Shown one piece after another: positions 18,401 through 25,637 of a DNA stretch of 63,115 nucleotides. Source of the stretch: Candidatus Poseidoniaceae archaeon (GTDB lineage Archaea > Thermoplasmatota > Poseidoniia > Poseidoniales > Poseidoniaceae); NCBI GenBank assembly GCA_028356125.1, contig JAOMTZ010000010.1, positions 1 to 63,115 of the forward strand, given 5' to 3'. The notes beneath the pieces were generated by a model. That model saw nothing but the letters and a program-made list of their open reading frames with translations. It was not told the DNA's origin and ran no database searches. The first letter of the stretch is position 1, and the number at the start of each line of letters is the position of its first letter. A program made the translations under genes and the position numbers.

Positions 18401-20439
18401 TTTCAAGTAGAACAATCACTCTAGTCGTTGCTCCTTTATTCTTAGTCGAACTATCGAATTGGCCGGACGAGATGCTATACCATCGTTACTGGGATAGAGA
18501 CTGGAGTGTAACTGTGACAAATGTCGGTAACAAGGATGTCACTGTAGATTTGGAGTACGATGTACTCAAACCCGGCCTTGAGATAAATTCTCTCGCTTGG
18601 GAGGTTGATGCTACTGCTCCGAATAGTCTAGTTCTTCCAATCGGCGTTCCTGTTAAGTTGGATTTCACTGTTGAAGCTAAGGAGTTTGAACCAGACATAT
18701 ATCTCGAAGCATTGCTAAGGCTGAGGATGACGCCTTCAGATTCTGAAGTCACAGGAGCGTCAATCGCAGAAACTTCACTCAAAATGTCAAGGATGTTCCC
18801 TTACCAGGATTACAAATTGCAACCCTCTGGAGATGATACAAATCTAACAGAGGAAATAATTTGGTCTCATATACCGGTTGGCACTGATACTTCTGTAGAA
18901 TACATTATCGAATTATGTGGTGCAGAAAGGAGAGTCAATTTGTCTGCACTTGGCTTGGATAGCCAAGATTACAAGTGGGGCTTTGCGATAGAAGCAGATG
19001 GTGAAAACCAAGACTTAGATCTTTCAAATGATTGCGAAGGTAGCGCACATTCAGTAATCTCATTACCAGCAAGGCCAAGTTGGGAAACCACCAATCCTCT
19101 GGAAATAATAATTGATTCTCCAGATAGGCCAAACATTCTCAGTAACGACGGATATGATCTAACATTCAGGTTGTATCATCCAGATGATAATAACGGATTC
19201 ACTGAGTATACAGAAGCAACCTTCTCCTTCTACTTCGCCACATTTGCAGATCCGCAAATCTCATCCTTTGGTTTCAAGGAAGATACTCTAGAAGAAGGTG
19301 CGACTACTATCATAACAGCAACAATTGAAAACATGGGTACATCAATCGCATTAGGTATTGCTAGCGAATTAGTTTGTGATGGCTTCGATGTTGAAAATGC
19401 AAAGCAGGAGCACGGAGTCTTATTCCCGTCAGATCTTTCAATTATTGCCCTATCTTGGGAAATCGAAACAGATGAACTTGATTGGTGGTCACAATCCTCT
19501 GAGGTTAGTTGTGAACTATTCGTTACTGGAAATTCCTGGAACGGCACTTCACTAGAAACTCGTTCAAAGACGATAGAAGGTTCAGTTGAATCTTGGTCTC
19601 CTGGCGTCGGTGTATCTTTCATCGCTATGCTTGCGTTAATTATAGCGTCAATAGGGCTGTTGAGGCTAGTTGGTCAGAATGACAAATTCCGTCTTGCAGC
19701 AATATACACTGGCGTAATGGCTCTAGGGTTTGCTTTCCATCTTATGGACATCGTTTCCAGTACATGGGGCGGACCTGCAATCTTACTACTAGCTGCACTT
19801 TGGGTCTGGGTTATGACCTGGAGATCATCGGTAGAATTCCAACTAATCCACGAGGATTACCAAAGAGCTCGCAAAGGTATCAGTACAATGTACAGTGACC
19901 ACTTCGAAGTTCTATCAAATTCTAAGAGGCAATTATCAATAATTCTAGCTATGCCAGTTCTCGGCATGATAGGCGTGATTATTGGATTCCCTCCACAAAT
20001 CAACGCTAACTCAACCAACATGATATCCCTCGTTGGATATCTTGTAATTGTTATTGGAGGCGTAGTCTTCCTGATATGGAATGCTAATCGAATGTATGGC
20101 TCCCTTTACGGACGGTTAACTGAAGTTGAACTACAGGCTAGTCGCATAGAAAGAGACCTAGGAGACCCTGCTCGTCTGTTGACTGAATTGGCTAGCGACG
20201 GTCTTGACATATCTGCAATAATCTCTCAACCAAAACCAAATGTTGCGGCTTCAGGTTCTGCTTCATTTGCAGATGTCGTCAACTGGGACGAGGATCTTAG
20301 CTCCTTAACAGAGGATGAATCAGAGGAATCAGACGTTACTGATTTGGAAATGGATTCGCCGGCTTCTAGTGAAATCATTGACATAGACATTGAAGACCTA
20401 TTCTCAGATGAATCAGAGGAGGTGGACGAAGATGACTGA
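15448..20439 (+). CDS. Giant membrane protein with CARDB/NEW3-type ectodomain and five C-terminal helices (1,663 aa)
   Basis: ATG 15448 follows the Shine-Dalgarno AAAGGAGGG at 15431-15439. A signal peptide (VAVSILLVLLLQVTVPMIPV) leads into about 1,350 residues of repeated immunoglobulin-like units. These have the CARDB/NEW3 pattern of 'N.G...' turns (VSNQGSVAGS, IANIGSADS, IINSGNIPTS, LANTGND, INNTGNVAT, FSNSGNLEE, VTNVGNKDV). From about residue 1388 there are roughly five membrane helices, then a coiled-coil/acidic cytoplasmic tail. The last Asp codon and stop overlap the next gene's ATG. Unlike the other giant proteins here, it has a multi-helix membrane domain. With its neighbours it sits directly ahead of the archaellins. 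Function unknown; a scaffold or cell-envelope part of the motility apparatus is a hypothesis. Confidence 0.85.
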   Translation: MSSRKVAVSILLVLLLQVTVPMIPVDATSGRSNPDFSVSVMTLSSGGSVDESGQYKLAPGEHIIRIVVSNQGSVAGSVTLNLDHKASASSPETQITSININNIGAASSSNPILINWTALSGDDQTIFARVVSIDDQVTNNNERRLDFDVTMYHLGNVLGDNVPGPTPGFTDLRLNHSIHTYEATVKNDGVMAISAVYELNFTDTNNPANQMSYWSNTLTLQPGSILYPSNGATLSASFDATSLMGSWTLATKVYFNGTAWTNTVVRSVITVTFSDFIIDVSTPGDRAIEPGATTSLTWIIANIGSADSLTVELGSDQGWHDDGQEGNVINLDAGESTSFVVPVTVPANAVKPTLENIYLNLSSSSSEPYTARSVAHVMVGDQFQATVVAEANPRTVTPAQASTLEFVIINSGNIPTSFDVETGFSSSAENWEISLISGPVTDVMAVGENRSIFVSVTPAPISYPLDAGERNSAGDSLYTWLSATPSNGGIPAINSTQMIVRAVIAVDPGPETEYLVLTEEEVKESNGSGGIDRILSLSVEVRHNLGGAVTGGVDANITVANTTFTPSNNGGNNEVARWATSITPANVTNLEVGEIFQSWLAIDGPADELPLAGEIVLPVTATPILSAGQQANGVLASSVTRNIRIVIPSVTDGEIITDEILQADVGNLTEFQIKLANTGNDLSSYRLVIEDDLPELWSASLETDDSSNPSIVQNLSAAMADHPVTGNAHISNVTLKVTTDPQAPADTLQPINIRVEDRETGALLSMNTLLIRVEESINFELMPTNHTIDLSPYETPLTRVYINNTGNVATTFAIWLDESMENNVDFTVESSTEVVIAPGYTDSVKIRLTPNMEASADDVHMTTLWVSAVGGMNLSASIVANITADHHLEILALETISVTPGVVEVIDVEFSNSGNLEETLNVTATIEGNWTYSWNQEQMVLPIDGSLGNDLTITIPELGGEDTLGNGDTHNVTISLYNSQDGSFLSSRTITLVVAPLFLVELSNWPDEMLYHRYWDRDWSVTVTNVGNKDVTVDLEYDVLKPGLEINSLAWEVDATAPNSLVLPIGVPVKLDFTVEAKEFEPDIYLEALLRLRMTPSDSEVTGASIAETSLKMSRMFPYQDYKLQPSGDDTNLTEEIIWSHIPVGTDTSVEYIIELCGAERRVNLSALGLDSQDYKWGFAIEADGENQDLDLSNDCEGSAHSVISLPARPSWETTNPLEIIIDSPDRPNILSNDGYDLTFRLYHPDDNNGFTEYTEATFSFYFATFADPQISSFGFKEDTLEEGATTIITATIENMGTSIALGIASELVCDGFDVENAKQEHGVLFPSDLSIIALSWEIETDELDWWSQSSEVSCELFVTGNSWNGTSLETRSKTIEGSVESWSPGVGVSFIAMLALIIASIGLLRLVGQNDKFRLAAIYTGVMALGFAFHLMDIVSSTWGGPAILLLAALWVWVMTWRSSVEFQLIHEDYQRARKGISTMYSDHFEVLSNSKRQLSIILAMPVLGMIGVIIGFPPQINANSTNMISLVGYLVIVIGGVVFLIWNANRMYGSLYGRLTEVELQASRIERDLGDPARLLTELASDGLDISAIISQPKPNVAASGSASFADVVNWDEDLSSLTEDESEESDVTDLEMDSPASSEIIDIDIEDLFSDESEEVDEDD

Positions 20440-21400
20440 AGAAGAATATGATGTCGGAGTTAATGACCTCGAAGATGCCCGAAAAGCCATCAGAGATTCA
20501 CAGTCAAGCGCTGATCGTTTGATTAGAGCCAGTCGTGAATTGGAACATATCGTGTATGGTGTTTCGAATGAAGAGTCATCATTAACAGCAACCGAGTATG
20601 ATATTGTGGATGCTCGAACTAGTCTAGAACAGCACAAATTGTACCGTGCAAAACGTTCGGTGAAGCGCGCAGAAAAAGCACTTTCATCTGTTGAATCTGA
20701 TGTTGTTGAACTCAGAAGAAATATAGCAATGTTAAACCGACTCTTGAAAGAAAAGACACTTACTGAGGCGGAATTAGAAATAATTTTGCGCCGATTAAGA
20801 AATGCTACTGGTGCTGCTGAATTAGGCGATGTAGGATATGCTTCAGGTGAAGTCGAGCAATTGATTGGCGACTTAGTAGTAGATTCAGCAGTCGCTCTCA
20901 ATCCATTCCTTTTCCGTAATTTCTGGATGGGTGTCGACACTCGTTGGCCAGCAGGAGGCGAATCCGGTGTGATGATTGTTCGAATTTGTAATGATGGAAC
21001 TCGCCCGATTCCTGAGATGAGGCTTGCACCACCGACTCCAGTTGGGTGGCAGTGCGCTCCATCATCAATTGATTTACCAATTCTCAGGCCAGGCGACGTT
21101 GTTCTAATTCGATTCGAAGTTAAACCAGGATTGAGGTTCGGACTTGATGAGATCCCTCTGTCAAGGAAATTAGCAATTCAAACCGGATACGAAGTTTCTG
21201 CAGGTCAAGTATCAGTTACAATTCGTGTACAGAACAGAAGTATGGAAACAGTACGTGACCTTCTATTACAACCCTGGATGCCTCCAGGTTACAAGTCAGA
21301 GGTTCTTCCACTCGTGGAGAAACTCTCTCCAGACGAAATTGGGGTGGTAATAATGCCACTCGTAATTGACATGGGCGACGGAGGTGGATCCGTCGCCTGA
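20432..21400 (+). CDS. Coiled-coil plus immunoglobulin-like cytoplasmic protein upstream of archaellins
   Basis: Not recognised. 322 aa from ATG 20432, with GAGGAGG about 10 bases upstream inside the preceding gene. Residues 1-150 are strongly helical and charged, with heptad-like stretches (ARTSLEQHKLYRAKRSVKRA, LRRNIAMLNRLLKEK). Residues about 170-315 form two small beta-rich units of the CARDB type (VMIVRICNDGTRPIPEMRL, VTIRVQNRSMETV). No signal peptide or membrane helix is visible, so the Ig-like units would be cytoplasmic, which is unusual. It overlaps the giant membrane protein gene by 8 bases and ends 83 bases before arlB1. It may be the cytoplasmic partner of the giant protein. Confidence 0.75.
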   Translation: MTEEEYDVGVNDLEDARKAIRDSQSSADRLIRASRELEHIVYGVSNEESSLTATEYDIVDARTSLEQHKLYRAKRSVKRAEKALSSVESDVVELRRNIAMLNRLLKEKTLTEAELEIILRRLRNATGAAELGDVGYASGEVEQLIGDLVVDSAVALNPFLFRNFWMGVDTRWPAGGESGVMIVRICNDGTRPIPEMRLAPPTPVGWQCAPSSIDLPILRPGDVVLIRFEVKPGLRFGLDEIPLSRKLAIQTGYEVSAGQVSVTIRVQNRSMETVRDLLLQPWMPPGYKSEVLPLVEKLSPDEIGVVIMPLVIDMGDGGGSVA

Positions 21401-21469
21401 CATCATATTCCACCCGCATTCGGTTTTTGCCGACCCGGGGAGGATTGTAGAGATACGAAAAAAATAAAT

Positions 21470-21476
21470 GAGGTGA
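21470..21476 (+). promoter_or_regulatory. Shine-Dalgarno site of arlB1
   Basis: GAGGTGA lies seven bases before the arlB1 ATG at 21484. The same heptamer (22247-22253) overlaps the arlB1 stop codon and precedes arlB2, so both archaellins carry the same strong ribosome site. Confidence 0.6.
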
Positions 21477-21483
21477 AAACGAA

Positions 21484-22248
21484 ATGCAATATAGAAAAAA
21501 TAGCAAGATAGACGAAATAAACAACGATTGGGGTTCGATTGGAATAGGTGCAATGATTGTATTCATTGCTCTGATTTTAGTTGCAGCAGTTGCAAGCGCT
21601 GTTATCATTCAGACTGGTGAAAAATTACAGCAGAATGCACAGCAAACTGGTTCTGATACCCAAGAAGAAATTGGTGGAAAGATCAACATTATTACAATGT
21701 GGGTCGGACAACAGACAGACTGTGATGGCGATGGCGCAAACGGTGATCCTTGTATCACCTTAGTGTACGAACTAGCAGCTGGAAGCGAACCAATGCTTGA
21801 AGACCAAGTAGTTTGGACAATTTCATGTACTGACAATGCCGGAACAGGCCTGGATACAGTCTATGGAATATTTGACGGAGACATCACTGGTGCAGGAGCA
21901 GCTCCTAACAGCAACGGCGATGGAACTGCAGATACTAACAGATTGCACCTAGACACTCGTGACGTTGACGGTTCAGTCAAGAATATCGACAACAACGGTG
22001 CTGGTGCAGGATTAGGTGCTGGTGGAGAGAATGATGATGATACTCTTCAACCAGGACAAGTCTACATGATTGACTTGAAGACTTCTGCTGATGCAAACGA
22101 CGTTAACACTGCGGGTAACGCTGTAAACGGCGAATGTGACCCAGTTCTAAACGAGCAACACACACTGACAATCCTTGTAGAGGGTGGCGGATCAACTTAC
22201 GAGAAGCTATCTTACACCAGTGTCACTGAAGGAGAATCAATTGTTTGA
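21484..22248 (+). CDS. arlB1: Archaellin 1 (archaellum filament subunit)
   Basis: 254-aa preprotein of the archaellum filament. A short charged leader is followed by the class III signal-peptide boundary: Gly at -1, then SIGIGAMIVFIALILVAAV, matching the G|xxGIGT-type site cut by the archaellin peptidase. The hydrophobic helix forms the filament core. The hydrophilic remainder is rich in Asp, Gly and Asn (acidic, fitting a marine filament) and ends with VEGGGSTYEKLSY, shared with arlB2. It starts the canonical cluster order arlB-arlB-arlCDE-F-G-H-I-J. The 83-bp upstream gap probably holds the filament promoter, though no convincing TATA box stands out. Confidence 0.93.
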   Translation: MQYRKNSKIDEINNDWGSIGIGAMIVFIALILVAAVASAVIIQTGEKLQQNAQQTGSDTQEEIGGKINIITMWVGQQTDCDGDGANGDPCITLVYELAAGSEPMLEDQVVWTISCTDNAGTGLDTVYGIFDGDITGAGAAPNSNGDGTADTNRLHLDTRDVDGSVKNIDNNGAGAGLGAGGENDDDTLQPGQVYMIDLKTSADANDVNTAGNAVNGECDPVLNEQHTLTILVEGGGSTYEKLSYTSVTEGESIV

Positions 22249-22255
22249 GGTGATT

Positions 22256-22888
22256 ATGATGAAGAGAAACAACGAGAAAAATGAAATCGGTTCCATCGGA
22301 ATCGGTGCAATGATTGTATTCATCGCTCTGATTTTGGTAGCAGCAGTAGCATCTGCAGTTATCATCCAGACAGGTGAAAAACTTCAGCAAAACGCACAGC
22401 AGACAGGTCAAGATACCGAGCGTGAGCTTGGTGGAAAGATTACTATCAACAGTGTTTTGATTAGTTCTGTTACAACAGTAAGACTAACTTTTGAATCCGC
22501 ACCAGGTAGTGGAGTTCTAGGTACTGAGAATATCGCATGGCAGGTTTCCTGTTCTAACGCAAACTCAGGTGGCTACAACTTCGTTGCAAATGTATTCGGA
22601 GACGATAACATACTAGATGCTTCAGTAATTGGAGATACTTACCTTGCTTCAGACCCAGATACTGACGGTCAGACTCCAGGTAACAGTGTAGCAACAATCG
22701 ACCCAGGTGTATCTTATGTTTTGGATATGACAATTGATCCAGGACCAGATACCGTAGGCCAAGATTGTGGATTTGATGACTTGACTGTAAATGACCAGAT
22801 TACTCTATGGATACACGTAGAAGGCGGCGGTTCAACTTACGAAACGCTTTACATTTCGTCAACTAGCCCAGGTACTGCATTAATCTGA
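22256..22888 (+). CDS. arlB2: Archaellin 2 (archaellum filament subunit)
   Basis: 210 aa from the first of two tandem ATGs (22256 or 22259). The second gives better spacing from GAGGTGA, which overlaps the arlB1 stop. The signal boundary G|SIGIGAMIVFIALILVAAV and the next 20 or so residues are identical to arlB1 while the codons differ, so the pair is an old duplication under selection. The surface domain has diverged, but the C-terminal VEGGGSTYETLYISS is retained. Two archaellins commonly co-assemble or form different filament regions; which applies here is unknown. A 65-bp gap separates it from the accessory genes and may allow processing or differential expression. Confidence 0.93.
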   Translation: MMKRNNEKNEIGSIGIGAMIVFIALILVAAVASAVIIQTGEKLQQNAQQTGQDTERELGGKITINSVLISSVTTVRLTFESAPGSGVLGTENIAWQVSCSNANSGGYNFVANVFGDDNILDASVIGDTYLASDPDTDGQTPGNSVATIDPGVSYVLDMTIDPGPDTVGQDCGFDDLTVNDQITLWIHVEGGGSTYETLYISSTSPGTALI

Positions 22889-22953
22889 TTTGATATAGCT
22901 TCTCAACTGCTTCATTTTGGAGTGGTTGGTGGCTATATTATGGAGGAAATAAA

Positions 22954-23766
22954 ATGGCTTGGCCATTTGGTAGCAGTGAGAGGTCTGGTGAAACACTAGG
23001 CGACCTATCTGAGGAGCGCTTGCGCGTAATGTCTAACATTGCGATCGAGCAGGTTCCTATGCCTGATGAAGGCGAATTAACAGAAGAGGACGCTTGGACT
23101 ATTGCTCCAGGCCCCACAAGAGCTAGACTGAACAGTTCGGGGTCCTTGCCGACTGCAGCATCAGCTGCTAGTCAGGTACAGGCTCAGGCGAATGTTGACA
23201 CATCAGGTCTTGAGCGACTAATTTCTAGTCGCCTAGATATGGTGGAAGATGTTCTACGTATGGTTGAAACAAGACTGGAAGATGGTGGCACTGTCGGTGC
23301 TGTTCATTCTGGTGAATCTGGTGACTCTGCAATAGGTGATGGCGATACTATCGTCACCGCTTCTGGAGATGTAATCAGTGGAGTTTCCTCTGAACGTTTG
23401 ATGTCTGAAGATTCAGCGCCGCTATTAGAATTGTACGAAGCTCAGGCTTTAGCATCTAATCCCTTCCTAATCGCTCCGGCGCATTTGGGAGATGGGGTAG
23501 ATGGAGCGGTCGGTGCGCCGACCGTAGCAGCACTTCTGCTGGATCATCTGTCTGGCATGGCAGCAGTCTCGTTCGCCCAAAAGGCGATGAGTTCTGGTAT
23601 GCTAACTGCAGATGAAGGAAAGCATGTATTGGCAATTGTCCAAATGGCGGCCCCAGGTGATACTGAGAGCGCCCTTGAAGACCATTTGCCACACAGAGAA
23701 TTGCTAACATTCTCGGCTATGATCTCCAATTGGAGACGAGCACGAGCACTCAGAGGTGAAGAGTGA
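22954..23766 (+). CDS. Archaellum accessory protein, ArlC/D/E-like
   Basis: 270 aa with no signal peptide or membrane helix, preceded by GGAGGAAATAAA. The middle is low-complexity with a possible coiled coil (LERLISSRLDMVEDVLRMVE). The C-terminal 90 residues (LLLDHLSGMAAVSFAQKAM, SSGMLTADEGKHVLAIVQM) resemble the ArlD/E domain, in which a leucine-rich helix precedes a 'Y..IGWIS..V...L'-type segment. In euryarchaea ArlC/D/E form the cytoplasmic ring around ArlH/I and link the motor to chemotaxis. Position between arlB and arlF supports this role. Sequence similarity is weak, so the specific C, D or E assignment is not made. The next gene starts two bases after its stop. Confidence 0.7.
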   Translation: MAWPFGSSERSGETLGDLSEERLRVMSNIAIEQVPMPDEGELTEEDAWTIAPGPTRARLNSSGSLPTAASAASQVQAQANVDTSGLERLISSRLDMVEDVLRMVETRLEDGGTVGAVHSGESGDSAIGDGDTIVTASGDVISGVSSERLMSEDSAPLLELYEAQALASNPFLIAPAHLGDGVDGAVGAPTVAALLLDHLSGMAAVSFAQKAMSSGMLTADEGKHVLAIVQMAAPGDTESALEDHLPHRELLTFSAMISNWRRARALRGEE

Positions 23767-23767
23767 A

Positions 23768-24424
23768 ATGGGTAGCGTAGCAGTTGGAGCCATGGTTGTA
23801 GGAACTTCCATGCTCGTAGTATTTGCATTAGCAATGGCTACACTCGAAGCGCAAGTGGATGAGTCCATAGCGCAAATCGAGGCAACTGCTGAGCCCGTAT
23901 CAATCTTCACAATTGAGGATGCGACTAACGTCGAAGGAGCGGTGGTGTCTTTCACCATCAATAATCCAGGAACAGGTTATTCATCAACGCCAGGGAATTC
24001 AACCCTTGTCGAAGTGAATGATAGTTTCGGATCCTTCAGCGCGAACCTAGTGATCTCCGGTGGTGCAGTTACAGGACTAACTGTTCTTGACCACGGATCA
24101 TCGTATCTCTACGCCTCCACGTACTTTCTGGAGGTCACTGGTTCACACAACGGCACTAATCTAAACATAACAGCCACTCTTGGAAATTTGGTTTATCTAA
24201 ACGTAACCAATGATGGCAGCAAAGATGTGAAAACTGACTTTGCTTGGCTGTTTACTGACGGTGGTGCTCCAATAAATCTCTCTAGGAGTCATGATGGTTA
24301 TTCACCGGATACCATCTTCCCTGGCGAGACCTTAGAATTCTATTACCACAGCGGAGCCCAAGTCGCTGTTAGTAGAATTGCTATTACGATAGATGGCGTA
24401 ACAAAGTCATCATCTGTTTCCTGA
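23768..24424 (+). CDS. arlF: Archaellum stator component ArlF with an internal inserted domain
   Basis: 218 aa from ATG 23768; a GTG at 23756 inside the previous gene is an alternative. The N-terminal helix (VAVGAMVVGTSMLVVFALAM) and the C-terminal beta domain (LVYLNVTNDGSKDVKTDFAW, FPGETLEFYYHSG) fit ArlF, which binds the S-layer and anchors the motor with ArlG. Between them, residues about 56-138 carry an extra segment with NNPGTGYSSTP, then GGAVTGLTVLDHGSSY. This is the 'GTGYSSAP ... GGVVT.VTV...GSGY' pattern seen in phage tail and large surface proteins, not expected in ArlF. The family is usually shorter. Stop is 9 bases before arlG. Confidence is high for the locus role, moderate for ArlF itself. 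Confidence 0.75.
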   Translation: MGSVAVGAMVVGTSMLVVFALAMATLEAQVDESIAQIEATAEPVSIFTIEDATNVEGAVVSFTINNPGTGYSSTPGNSTLVEVNDSFGSFSANLVISGGAVTGLTVLDHGSSYLYASTYFLEVTGSHNGTNLNITATLGNLVYLNVTNDGSKDVKTDFAWLFTDGGAPINLSRSHDGYSPDTIFPGETLEFYYHSGAQVAVSRIAITIDGVTKSSSVS

Positions 24425-24433
24425 GGTGTAATT

Positions 24434-24928
24434 ATGGCAGATGGTGGTGTAAGTTCAATGATTATGCTAGTAACTTCATTGTTACTTAGCGGCGCTGCAT
24501 CTGTTGTTTTACTCGAATCTTGGGGCAATGTTGCTGAAGCGAATGGAGATGATGCTTCAGGTAAGGCGGCGGATGCCGAAACTGATGTTTCTTTCAGTGG
24601 AGACCGCAGCGACGTTCTTCTCGACACATCAGGTGTCGACCAAGAAATAACTCTCTACTTCCAAAATTCAGGCGTTAGGTCCTTGGATAAATCTTCTTTC
24701 TCAATTTTCGTTGATGGTGTTCCTTCAGCACCAACTGGTGCTGTGACGTTGTACCCTGCTAATGGAGTATGGGCTTCTGATTATGTTCTCAAAGTCACAG
24801 TTACTGATCCTAGTTTCAGTTATTCAGATCAAGAAATTGCTACAGTAACAATCGTCGTTCAGTCAACATCAGTTGACGGTACCAAAGGTACCGATTCAGA
24901 AACCGCAGAGGTGAGATTGAGTGTTTGA
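24434..24928 (+). CDS. arlG: Archaellum stator component ArlG
   Basis: 164 aa. One N-terminal membrane helix (SMIMLVTSLLLSGAASVVLL) is followed by a linker rich in Asp and Ala and a beta-sandwich domain (EITLYFQNSGVRSLDKSSF, IFVDGV). This is the ArlG organisation; ArlG sits outside the membrane and forms the stator with ArlF. It keeps the canonical F-G-H order. Its 3' end overlaps the GTG start of arlH by 8 bases, indicating coupled translation. Confidence 0.8.
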   Translation: MADGGVSSMIMLVTSLLLSGAASVVLLESWGNVAEANGDDASGKAADAETDVSFSGDRSDVLLDTSGVDQEITLYFQNSGVRSLDKSSFSIFVDGVPSAPTGAVTLYPANGVWASDYVLKVTVTDPSFSYSDQEIATVTIVVQSTSVDGTKGTDSETAEVRLSV

Positions 24929-25637
24929 CGACCCACCAAAACCAGTAGAAGATGGCTATGAGTTCACTCTCGAGCAAGACAGTCTGTCTAATGCAATGGG
25001 AGCTAGGCTACCAAATAGAAGTCTTTGGATGATTCAAGGAGATGTAGGAGCAGGTAAATCCCTGGTAAGCCAAAGGTTGGTCTACGGACTACTTGAAAAC
25101 GGCTCAAAATTATTAGTTATCACAACTGAACTTACTACACGTGGATGGATTGAGCAGATGGAATCCATCGGGTACCCTGTTACAGAACATATTGCAAGTG
25201 GAAGACTCCTAGTATTCTCAAGGTTTGGAGTAATTGCTGAATCTAAAGATGGAGTCGATTTATTCGACGTACTGGATTCAGAAGCAGTCGAAATGGCAGA
25301 TGTGGTAGTTGTAGATTCAGCCTCTGCACTAATGCCGACTGGTCTTGAAAATTCAGAACAGCAAAATGTCTTACAAAAGTTGCGAAGAATTTGCAGCGAA
25401 TCCCGTTCCTTACTATTGACAGTTGATCCTCATGAAATGGATAGTAAACTATTACACAAGTTGCGTTCAACTTGTGAAGTGCTACTTGATATGAATGCAA
25501 ATATGATTGGTGGAGACATAAAGAGAACAATTGTTGTAACCAGGTTTTTGCGAGCGGCTGGCCCCGTTCAATCTAGTGTTGGTTGGAGAGTTGAACCTTA
25601 CATGGGCTTCATCGTAGATATCACGGCGGTGAGCTGA
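24921..25637 (+). CDS. arlH: Archaellum regulatory ATPase ArlH (KaiC-like)
   Basis: 238 aa RecA/KaiC-fold protein that binds ATP and docks on ArlI to control assembly and switching. Walker A is GDVGAGKS (about residues 38-45), and the Walker B strand DVVVVDSASALMP sits near residue 130. ArlH proteins bind but hardly hydrolyse ATP. The start is GTG 24921, inside the end of arlG, because it gives the expected N-terminus and no suitable ATG follows. Its stop overlaps the arlI ATG by one base. Confidence 0.92.
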   Translation: MFDDPPKPVEDGYEFTLEQDSLSNAMGARLPNRSLWMIQGDVGAGKSLVSQRLVYGLLENGSKLLVITTELTTRGWIEQMESIGYPVTEHIASGRLLVFSRFGVIAESKDGVDLFDVLDSEAVEMADVVVVDSASALMPTGLENSEQQNVLQKLRRICSESRSLLLTVDPHEMDSKLLHKLRSTCEVLLDMNANMIGGDIKRTIVVTRFLRAAGPVQSSVGWRVEPYMGFIVDITAVS

